Below the pieces are notes generated by a model. That model was not told the DNA's origin, made no database searches, and saw only the letters and a program-made list of their open reading frames with translations. DNA of 15,852 bases from an uncultured Campylobacter sp. GTDB taxonomy: Bacteria; Campylobacterota; Campylobacteria; Campylobacterales; Campylobacteraceae. The translations under genes and the position numbers were made by a program. Of this stretch, positions 6,734 to 12,948 are shown piece after piece. The stretch lies in NCBI RefSeq assembly GCF_905371695.1, contig NZ_CAJPMA010000036.1:1-15852 (forward strand), given 5' to 3'. The stretch's first letter is position 1, and the number at the start of each line of letters is the position of its first letter.

Positions 6734-8740
6734 TTGCAAGCATTAGCGTTAAAATATCGTCCGCGAAATTTCGGCGAACTTATCGGACAAGAATCCGTCA
6801 GTCAAAGCCTAATCCGCGCGTTAGAAGGCGGACGCATCGGTCACGCGTACCTATTTTCGGGGCTTCGCGGCAGCGGCAAAACGTCTAGCGCGCGCATATT
6901 TTCAAAGGCCCTAGTGTGCGAGCAAGGCCCGACGGCGCATCCGTGCGAGGTTTGCGCGCACTGCAAGGCCGCCAACGAAGGTAGACACATGGACATCATC
7001 GAAATGGACGCCGCCAGCCACCGCAAGATCGACGATATCCGCGAGCTAATCGAGCAGACAAAGTACGCTCCCGCCGCTGCGCGCTTTAAAATTTTCATCA
7101 TCGACGAAGTGCATATGCTCACCAAAGAGGCGTTTAACGCGCTTCTTAAAACGCTAGAAGAGCCGCCCGCGTACGTAAAATTTATCCTAGCCACGACCGA
7201 CCCGCTCAAACTACCGGCCACCGTACTTTCGCGCACGCAACACTTTCGCTTTAAGCAAATTAGCCGCCTAAATATCGTAAAACACCTCGAAAATATCCTA
7301 AAAAACGAAGGCATCGCCTACGAAAAAGAGGCGCTGGAAATCCTTGCTAGAAGCGGCTCGGGCAGTCTACGGGATACGCTCACGCTACTTGATCAAGCCA
7401 TAATCTACGGCGCGGGCGACGTCTCGCAAAACGCGGTCGCGTCGATGCTAGGTCTACTAGATCCCGCGCGCGTAGAAGAAATTTTAGAAGTAATCTCTCG
7501 CGCCGATATCTCGCGGCTAAAAGAGCTAATTAGCGAGCTTGAAATCTACGAGCCCGAGATGATAATCGACGAACTCGTCGCAAATTTAAAAGATAAATTT
7601 CTAGGCGGAGATCCGAAATTTTCGCTGCTGATTTACGAGCGGTTTTTCAGAATTTTAGCTCAAAGCAAATCGCTTTTAAGCATTAGCGGCGATAACGGAT
7701 TCGCGCTTACTTTAATGTTTTTCATGATGATCGAAGCGCTAAATTTAAAGACGATAGGCGAAGCCATAGACGAGGCTAAACGCGAAAATTTAGCGGCCGC
7801 GCAAGATTTTACCGAGCAGGGCGCCCGGTCCGCGCGCGCGGTATCTAGCACCCACGCGTCGTCCGTTTTAAGGCCGGATCCGCGAGAAATTTCGGACGCA
7901 AGACCCGCTTCGTCGCCGTCCGTTTCGGGCGCGCGTCCTCAGCGACCTACGCCGCCCGCGCCGCAGAATTTAGGCGCTTACGAGATATTTTTAGGCAAAA
8001 TTTACGACAGAGACTACGAGCTTGGCGAATGTTTTAAACGCTGCATCGAATTTTCCGGTTTCGACGGAGTTACGATGAGTCTGCTTTCAAGCGCGCAAGG
8101 AGGTGATCAGGCAAAACTTCGCGCAAATTCCAAAATCGTCATGCAAATACTTCGCGCCGCCTTCGGAGAGGGCGCCAAAATCCAAATTTTACCCAAACCT
8201 AGCGAGCAAATTTTAGCGCATAGCCCGCAAAATAGCGAAGCGGACGTAAAAAACGCGCGACAAGATTACGAGCCCGCAAAACCCGCCGACGTCCCGACCG
8301 AAATTTCGCAAGCGGCGAAGCTGCAAAAGGTCGTAGAAAGCTCGCAATCCGAAAATTTAGGCGCGGATTTAGAAACGGATAGTAAAATTTCAGACGATTT
8401 ATCTTTTCTGGACGACGAGCTGGCTAGGATGCAAAATCCGCAAATTTTAAACGAGAAAAAGCCCTTTTACATAGAGGAAAGCTCCGCACAAACGGCGCTT
8501 AGCGAAAATTTAAGCGGCGCGGCGCAAAACGAGCCCGTTTATAACCAAAGCGGCGCGGGCGAAAATACGAACGGCGCCGTACCAGACGACAAAACACAAA
8601 ATTTTAGCGAAACTAAACAAAAAGGCGAGTTTGATTTTAACGAATTAAGATCGTCGCAAGATCAAGATAAAATGCGCGAAGAAGGCGTCCTGCGCGAAGC
8701 TAGCAGACTTTTCGGCGAACCGCAGATTTTAAAGAATTAG
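6734..8740 (+). CDS. dnaX: DNA polymerase III clamp-loader subunit gamma/tau (DnaX)
   Basis: DnaX is the motor of the clamp loader, opening and placing the beta clamp at primers. With the TTG start (AAGGAAG at 6722-6728) it has 668 residues and begins LQALALKYRPRNF. A GTG at 6662 would add 24 residues, but the promoter lies inside that stretch. Motifs by this numbering are Walker A GLRGSGKT (43-50, Lys49), the zinc module Cys62/Cys71/Cys74/Cys77, Walker B IFIIDEVH (120-127), sensor 1 at ATTDP, an SRT arginine-finger element (166-168; SRC in E. coli) and sensor 2 GSLRDTLTLLD (210-220). The collar domain follows to about 350. Residues 480-650 are a low-complexity acidic, Ala/Asn/Ser-rich linker, and the end VLREASRLFGEPQI is again ordered. 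Its stop codon lies in a terminator hairpin. Confidence 0.95.
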   Translation: MQALALKYRPRNFGELIGQESVSQSLIRALEGGRIGHAYLFSGLRGSGKTSSARIFSKALVCEQGPTAHPCEVCAHCKAANEGRHMDIIEMDAASHRKIDDIRELIEQTKYAPAAARFKIFIIDEVHMLTKEAFNALLKTLEEPPAYVKFILATTDPLKLPATVLSRTQHFRFKQISRLNIVKHLENILKNEGIAYEKEALEILARSGSGSLRDTLTLLDQAIIYGAGDVSQNAVASMLGLLDPARVEEILEVISRADISRLKELISELEIYEPEMIIDELVANLKDKFLGGDPKFSLLIYERFFRILAQSKSLLSISGDNGFALTLMFFMMIEALNLKTIGEAIDEAKRENLAAAQDFTEQGARSARAVSSTHASSVLRPDPREISDARPASSPSVSGARPQRPTPPAPQNLGAYEIFLGKIYDRDYELGECFKRCIEFSGFDGVTMSLLSSAQGGDQAKLRANSKIVMQILRAAFGEGAKIQILPKPSEQILAHSPQNSEADVKNARQDYEPAKPADVPTEISQAAKLQKVVESSQSENLGADLETDSKISDDLSFLDDELARMQNPQILNEKKPFYIEESSAQTALSENLSGAAQNEPVYNQSGAGENTNGAVPDDKTQNFSETKQKGEFDFNELRSSQDQDKMREEGVLREASRLFGEPQILKN

Positions 8741-8760
8741 CGAAATTCTTTAAAATTTTT
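8726..8760 (+). terminator. AT-rich terminator hairpin at the end of dnaX
   Basis: A perfect 13-bp inverted repeat (8726-8738 against 8744-8756) encloses a 5-base loop that contains the end of the dnaX stop codon. It is followed by four or more T residues. The stem is almost all A/T, so it is weaker than a classical terminator, but symmetry and position fit. An A-run on the other side could let it act in both directions. Confidence 0.6.
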
Positions 8761-9142
8761 AGCAAAACGCCGACGAAACCGCTATGTTTATTCTCGCTCG
8801 CGCATATTCGGATCTGCGCGGTCGAGATTATCCGCGTTAAAGCTCAGTCAAAAACCGAAATACGACTTTGCGCTAGTAAAAATTTGAATAGCTGCTGCGT
8901 AAAATCCGAAATTTTAAGCGCGACCGGCGAATTTACCGCCGCCCCACATAGATAAACTACCAGAGCGAAACTGCCGACGATACTTGCCTAGCGCCGCGCT
9001 CGTTAAAGAAAGCCGCGCACGCGATACCCTAAAACGCTACCTTGCTCGCGGCGGCGAATAAATACGCGTAAATTCGCGACGCTAGGACGAATAATCCGCA
9101 TTTATCCCGCGCACTTTCGGCGAGGTAGGTTCAATACGCATT
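8761..9142. other. Intergenic stretch, no gene recognised
   Basis: About 380 bases separate the dnaX terminator from the end of ccoS. All six frames are broken into short pieces without ribosome-binding sites or recognisable protein motifs. There is no tRNA-like fold that I can see. The base composition resembles the neighbouring genes and is less AT-rich than the promoter regions here, which would fit a decayed gene or a structured RNA. The part nearest ccoS contains a nested imperfect inverted repeat (9037-9128), listed separately. Confidence 0.6.
9037..9128. repeat. Nested imperfect inverted repeat (possible long hairpin)
   Basis: Three complementary pairs nest concentrically: CTACCT (9037-9042) with its complement ending at 9128; AATAAATACGCG near 9057-9068 with CCGCATTTAT at 9096-9105 (imperfect); and ATTCG (9072-9076) with CGAAT (9088-9092), leaving an 11-base loop. 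It lies about 15 bases beyond the ccoS stop in the direction of ccoS transcription, so it may be the 3' end structure of that operon. There is no clear T-run. It may also be chance in sequence rich in similar short words. Confidence 0.3.
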
Positions 9143-9370
9143 TTATGGCTTTTCTAGGTCGTTTTCGCCGCGTTCTCTCGCCTCTTTTTCGCGGCGCCGT
9201 AAATCCGCCGCCTCGTTTAGCGCGTCCTCGTCGTCGTAAAGCGCACCGTCGAAAAACTTTCTCTCGTCGTCAAACTGCCCGCTTTTTACGCCCCAAAGCG
9301 CGCCGAGAAGTCCCAACGCGCCTAGAAATACCGACGCGCCGATCACCGCCGCCAGCACGAAATCGCTCAT
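9143..9370 (-). CDS. ccoS: cbb3-type cytochrome oxidase assembly protein CcoS
   Basis: CcoS is a small membrane protein needed for insertion of cofactors (haem b and copper) into the catalytic subunit of cbb3 oxidase, the high-affinity terminal oxidase of microaerophiles. This 75-residue protein has one N-terminal transmembrane helix (4-27) followed by the family hallmark VKSGQFDD (28-35). The tail is acidic and Arg/Glu-rich, longer than the core motif requires. The ATG overlaps the ccoI stop by 4 bases (ATGA), with AAGGA inside the last ccoI codons as ribosome-binding site. ccoI-ccoS pairing is well known from ccoGHIS clusters. The oxidase structural genes ccoNOQP are not in the window. Confidence 0.9.
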   Translation of the reverse strand: MSDFVLAAVIGASVFLGALGLLGALWGVKSGQFDDERKFFDGALYDDEDALNEAADLRRREKEARERGENDLEKP

Positions 9371-11898
9371 TTTTTATCCTTAAAAACCGCGCCGATGCGC
9401 AAGGAATTTAGTACGACCGCAACGGAGCTAAACGACATGGACGCGGCGGCGATTAACGGAATGATGTAGCCGAGCGCGGCGAGCGGTATCGCAAGCGCGT
9501 TGTATCCGAGCGCAAAGAATAAATTTTGCCTTATCGCGCACACGGTGCGGCGGGCTAGGACGACGGCGCTAATTAGCGAGCGAGTATCGCTTGAAAGCAG
9601 CGCTGTATCGCTCTTTGCTAGGCTTATATCGGCGCCCGCTCCCATGCAGACGGCGGCGTCCGCGTAGCTAAGCGCCAAAGAGTCGTTTATGCCGTCTCCG
9701 ACCATCAAAACGCGCCTACCTTTTTTTTGCAAATTTCGCACGAAATCGGCCTTGTCCTCGGGTAGCTGCTCGTAGTAAAATTCATCGACGCCAAGAGTGC
9801 TCGCGGCCGCTTGAACTGCCTCTTTTTTATCGCCCGAGAGTATCAAAACGCTAAATCCGGCGCGCTTTAAAAAATCTACGCACTCTTTTGCGCCCTCTTT
9901 TATCTCGCCGCAAAGCAAAGCCCTTGCCGCGGCCTTGCCGTTGATCGCTACGAAATATTCGCTTAGCCCCTCGTTTGCGCGCGAAAAATTTTCAAGCCCG
10001 CTTACGCCGTTTTCGCGCATAAATTTAGCGCTCCCGGCAAGTAGCGCCGAGCCTTCAAAACTCGCGCTGACGCCCTTTGCGGCGATCTCTTTAACCTCTT
10101 CTAGCTCGAAATTTTCGCAATTTTTATTTTCTAAAAATTTAGCTACGCCCGCGCTTACGGGATGCTTTGAGGCAAGCGCGAGCGAGTAGATTAAATTTTG
10201 CGACGCGCCTAAATTTTCAAAACTTTTAACTTCTAAATCCCTCTTCGTTAGCGTGCCCGTTTTATCAAATACAGCCGTATCGCAGCCTGCCAGCGTTTCG
10301 ATAATTTTAGACCGCTTAAATATTACGCCGCGCTTCGCTCCCGCGCCAAGGGCCGCAAGCGCGGCTACGGGAGTAGCGAGCCCCAAGGCGCAAGGGCAAG
10401 CGATGATAGCGACCGCTACGGCTACGGATAACGCTTGCGAAAAAGACGCGAACGCCGACCAAACGCAAAACGAACAAACGGACGCGGCAAGCACGAAAAG
10501 CGCGAATTTAGCCGAAATTTTATCGGCTAAAAGCTCGATTTTAGGCTTTTGCAAGCTCGCGTCGCGCAAAAGCCGCGAAATTTTGCTTAAAAACGAATCC
10601 TCAAACGTCGCGCTAGCCTCGTAAATCACGCGTCCATCCAAACATATCGCGCCGCTTCTAACCGAATCGCCCTCACCCAAAAGCACCGGCGCGCTCTCGC
10701 CCGTGACGCTTGAATAATCAAAGCTAGCCCGTCCTTGCGTCGCGCGTCCGTCGATGATCGCCCGCTCGCCCGCGTTTAGCGCGATTAAATCACCTATTTT
10801 TACGTCAAGAGCCTGCGCTCTCGCGCTTTTGCCTTCGCGCACGACTTCGACCGACTCCCTCGCGCAAAGATCCATGCCTCCGACCTTCTGGGCGACTTTT
10901 TTTGCGGCGCTAGTTTCTAAAAATTTACCCAAAAATACGACGGTTATTATCATCGCCGCGCCGTCGAAATAAGTCTCCCCCGAGCGCGAAAACATGGCGT
11001 AGACCGAGTAAAAATACGACGCGCAGGCGCCGAAAACCACGAGCAAGTCCATATTCGCCCCGCGCGCCCTAACCGCCGCCCTAGCCCCAGCGAAAAATGG
11101 CGCGCCAGTGTAAAAAAGCGCGGGCGTAGCCAGCAAAAACTGCGCGAAATTTAATATGTCTTTGACGCTTTGACTCATGCCGCTAAAATACCCCGCCCAC
11201 TGCGCGACCGCCATCCACATGATATTCATCGAGCAAAACAACCCGACTAAAAGCCTCGCGTAAAAATCCCGTCTTTTCGCGTCGGCGCGCTCCTGCTCGC
11301 GGCTAGGCTCGTAAGGCGAGCAAACGTAGCCCACGGAGTTTACGCGCTCTAAAATTTGCGCCAAAACGGAAATCTCGGCAGCGTTTTCGTTAGAGCCTTC
11401 GTTTAAGATTTCATCCTTGCTTTCGCCTGAAATTTCGCTTTGATTTTTGCTGAAATTCAGGCTTAAATTCGTAGCCTCGCCGTCGTTTGAGCTTTTTGTG
11501 GCGGCCGTCTCCCGCCAGACTACCAGAGCCTGCGCCGAGCTAACGTTTACGCTTATCTGCGTTACGCCGCGCACGCTAAAAAGCGCCTTTTCTATGAGCC
11601 ACGCGCATGCGGCGCAATGGACGTTTTCAAGCGCGAGCCTGATTTTACAAAATCCGTCCTCTTTTTTGACGTAGTTTTCGTAGATATTTCGGATGCTTCG
11701 GTCGCTAAAATTTTGCGCTTTTACCGGGGATAGCTCGCGCGAGCCGAGCCTTTCGTAAAACTCTCCAAGCCCGTCCGCGCGCAAAATTTCATAGACGCTT
11801 TTACAGCCGCGGCAGCAAAATTTATGCCCGCCCTCGCCCGCAATCATCGCGCTTTCGTCGAATTTTAACCTACAATGCGCGCACTTAATTTGAGACAT
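9367..11898 (-). CDS. ccoI: Copper-transporting P1B-type ATPase for cbb3 oxidase (CcoI/FixI)
   Basis: This P1B ATPase moves copper to the periplasm for assembly of cbb3 oxidase. With ATG 11898 (AAAGAAG upstream) it has 843 residues; ATG 11916 would add six but lacks a ribosome-binding site. Domains in order: a Cys-rich N-terminal metal-binding segment (CAHC at 6-9, CCRGC at 28-32); an HMA domain with CAAC (95-98); a Ser/Asn/Glu-rich insertion inside the HMA domain (about 131-172); eight membrane helices; actuator TGES (399-402); CPC in helix 6 (501-503); phosphorylation site DKTGT (Asp545); the HP dipeptide (579-580); and GDGIND (734-739). YN in helix 7 and MSFSS in helix 8 are copper-type signatures. 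The stop overlaps ccoS. Adjacency to ccoS favours CcoI over a copper-resistance CopA. Confidence 0.93.
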   Translation of the reverse strand: MSQIKCAHCRLKFDESAMIAGEGGHKFCCRGCKSVYEILRADGLGEFYERLGSRELSPVKAQNFSDRSIRNIYENYVKKEDGFCKIRLALENVHCAACAWLIEKALFSVRGVTQISVNVSSAQALVVWRETAATKSSNDGEATNLSLNFSKNQSEISGESKDEILNEGSNENAAEISVLAQILERVNSVGYVCSPYEPSREQERADAKRRDFYARLLVGLFCSMNIMWMAVAQWAGYFSGMSQSVKDILNFAQFLLATPALFYTGAPFFAGARAAVRARGANMDLLVVFGACASYFYSVYAMFSRSGETYFDGAAMIITVVFLGKFLETSAAKKVAQKVGGMDLCARESVEVVREGKSARAQALDVKIGDLIALNAGERAIIDGRATQGRASFDYSSVTGESAPVLLGEGDSVRSGAICLDGRVIYEASATFEDSFLSKISRLLRDASLQKPKIELLADKISAKFALFVLAASVCSFCVWSAFASFSQALSVAVAVAIIACPCALGLATPVAALAALGAGAKRGVIFKRSKIIETLAGCDTAVFDKTGTLTKRDLEVKSFENLGASQNLIYSLALASKHPVSAGVAKFLENKNCENFELEEVKEIAAKGVSASFEGSALLAGSAKFMRENGVSGLENFSRANEGLSEYFVAINGKAAARALLCGEIKEGAKECVDFLKRAGFSVLILSGDKKEAVQAAASTLGVDEFYYEQLPEDKADFVRNLQKKGRRVLMVGDGINDSLALSYADAAVCMGAGADISLAKSDTALLSSDTRSLISAVVLARRTVCAIRQNLFFALGYNALAIPLAALGYIIPLIAAASMSFSSVAVVLNSLRIGAVFKDKK

Positions 11899-11909
11899 TT
11901 TGGCTTCTT

Positions 11910-12008
11910 TTACCATCTTATCGCGGCTCGCGCGCCGTCTCTAAGGTAGTCCCGCGCGTTTAGCCGCCCGCGAAATATAAAAAAAATGGTCGCGTATTTT
12001 TTTATCAT
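11910..12008 (-). CDS. 32-residue coupled mini-ORF between DUF1566 and ccoI genes
   Basis: The frame opens with ATG 12008-12006, overlapping the TGA of the preceding DUF1566 gene (ATGA), and has a strong Shine-Dalgarno (AGGAG) six bases upstream. It encodes MIKKYATIFFIF followed by a very basic remainder (RGRLNARDYLRDGARAAIRW) and stops with TAA at 11912-11910, within the first codons of the alternative ccoI start. The start looks like a signal peptide that is cut short by charged residues. It could be the remnant of a third DUF1566 copy, a coupling leader for ccoI, or a true microprotein. I do not recognise a family. The signals are clear; expression as a stable protein is uncertain. Confidence 0.5.
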   Translation of the reverse strand: MIKKYATIFFIFRGRLNARDYLRDGARAAIRW

Positions 12009-12448
12009 TTTTCGCTCCTGACGCACCGCGCGAAATTTTTATCATGCGCTTCGACCCAGCCGTCCTCTCCGTTTTTAAAAACCGCGACCCACGCGTTTGA
12101 CGCGCTGACGGCGTCCTTTGTAGCGCTCCAATACAAATCGGATCTTACGTTTTTAAAAGTGGGATTGATAGCGGGGTCAAATTTGCTCTTATCGGTTATA
12201 CTAATTAACTCATCTATGTTCGGCAGCCGCCAGTCCTCAAAGCCGGCGAATTTTAGCCGCTCGCAATACTCTTTGGCCTGCGCCCAGTCGCCGATAAAAA
12301 TTCGCTCGCCGTCTTGCCACATTAGCTTGCCTAACTTCGCTTCGCCGCATACGACTACGTTTAGAGCGTCGTCTCTAACGCAAACCGTATCCAATGCGTC
12401 CGCGCCCAGTAACCCGCAAAATATAAAAACAACCGCGCAATTTTTCAT
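12005..12448 (-). CDS. DUF1566 (Lcl C-terminal-like) secreted protein, copy 1
   Basis: This 147-residue protein has a signal peptide (MKNCAVVFIFCGLLGADA) and one DUF1566 domain, the small C-type-lectin-like module of the Legionella collagen-like protein C terminus. Visible motifs are KLMWQDGE (41-48), AKEYCERLKFAGFEDWRLPNI (58-78), ELISITD, LYWSAT (105-110), NAWVAVFKNG and RCVR at the end. The predicted location is the periplasm or cell surface; ligand and function are unknown. It is a tandem paralogue of the preceding gene, overlapping it by 4 bases (ATGA). The DNA for the central segment is almost identical between copies, while the N-terminal third and the region after the AWV motif differ. 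The Arg of the terminal CVR is encoded by AGG and doubles as the Shine-Dalgarno of the next ORF. Confidence 0.85.
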   Translation of the reverse strand: MKNCAVVFIFCGLLGADALDTVCVRDDALNVVVCGEAKLGKLMWQDGERIFIGDWAQAKEYCERLKFAGFEDWRLPNIDELISITDKSKFDPAINPTFKNVRSDLYWSATKDAVSASNAWVAVFKNGEDGWVEAHDKNFARCVRSEK

Positions 12449-12891
12449 TTATACTTCCTGACGCATCGCGCAAAATATCTAAATGACGCATCTTGCCTAA
12501 TACTTACGCCGTTTCTAAAAAATACGACCCACGCATTTGAGGCGCTGACGGCGTCCTTTGTGGCGCTCCAATACAAATCGGATCTTACGTTTTTTAAAGC
12601 GGAATTGATAGCGGGGTCAAATTTAGTTTTATCGGTTATGCTAATTAGCTCGTTTATGCTCGGTAGCCGCCAGTCCTCAAAGCCCGCGAAGGTCAAATTT
12701 TCGCAGTATTTTACCGCCTCGTCGCAAGTACCTTGATACATCTCCTCGCCGTCTTGCCACATCAGTTTATAGACGCTATCCGTGACGACGTTTTTGGCGT
12801 CGTCTCTGCTAAAACCGCCCGTTATATCGCCGCTAAACGCAGCGCCCGCGCTTAGCAAGAAAGCCGCCCAAACGGCCGCGAATTGACCCAT
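12445..12891 (-). CDS. DUF1566 (Lcl C-terminal-like) secreted protein, copy 2
   Basis: This 148-residue protein is built like its downstream paralogue: a cleavable signal peptide (about 1-20, ending AAFSG), then a DUF1566 domain with KLMWQDGEEM, YCENLTFAGFEDWRLPSI, ELISITD, LYWSAT, NAWVVFFRNG and terminal ARCVR. Cysteines in YCENL and RCVR are shared by both copies and could pair in the periplasm. It is the first gene of the minus-strand DUF1566-ccoI-ccoS operon; AAGGA precedes the ATG, and a TATAAT lies 32 bases upstream (12923-12928). Function is unknown. DUF1566 modules occur in surface and adhesin-like proteins, but nothing here specifies a ligand. Confidence 0.85.
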   Translation of the reverse strand: MGQFAAVWAAFLLSAGAAFSGDITGGFSRDDAKNVVTDSVYKLMWQDGEEMYQGTCDEAVKYCENLTFAGFEDWRLPSINELISITDKTKFDPAINSALKNVRSDLYWSATKDAVSASNAWVVFFRNGVSIRQDASFRYFARCVRKYK

Positions 12892-12922
12892 ATTTTTCCT
12901 TTTACCCCGTGAATTTGGCGCA

Positions 12923-12928
12923 ATTATA
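12923..12928 (-). promoter_or_regulatory. Probable -10 box of the DUF1566-ccoI-ccoS operon
   Basis: A perfect TATAAT on the minus strand ends 31 bases before the ATG of the first DUF1566 gene. GTGAAA lies 18 bases further upstream as a weak -35, inside the end of the CDF gene. It is the only convincing promoter I see for the five ORFs down to ccoS. Confidence 0.55.
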
Positions 12929-12948
12929 CCCTATCTAGCCACCAAATT

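Noticed and set aside
7296..7303. Second A AAA AAC heptamer in dnaX near codons 190-191
   Set aside because: A -1 shift would end after about 14 codons within the AAA+ module, giving a non-functional fragment far shorter than any gamma form.
9082..9141. 19-codon ORF starting two bases after ccoS on the minus strand
   Set aside because: No good Shine-Dalgarno and no recognisable motif; it is more likely chance in the gene-less stretch.
9145..9411. 88-residue plus-strand ORF opposite ccoS and the ccoI end
   Set aside because: It is antisense to two well-recognised genes, extremely Arg/Pro-rich and without a ribosome-binding site; it is a codon-bias shadow.
10253..10624. 123-residue plus-strand ORF opposite ccoI
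   Set aside because: It lies wholly within conserved ATPase motifs on the other strand and has Ala/Ser/Asn-rich composition typical of an antisense shadow.
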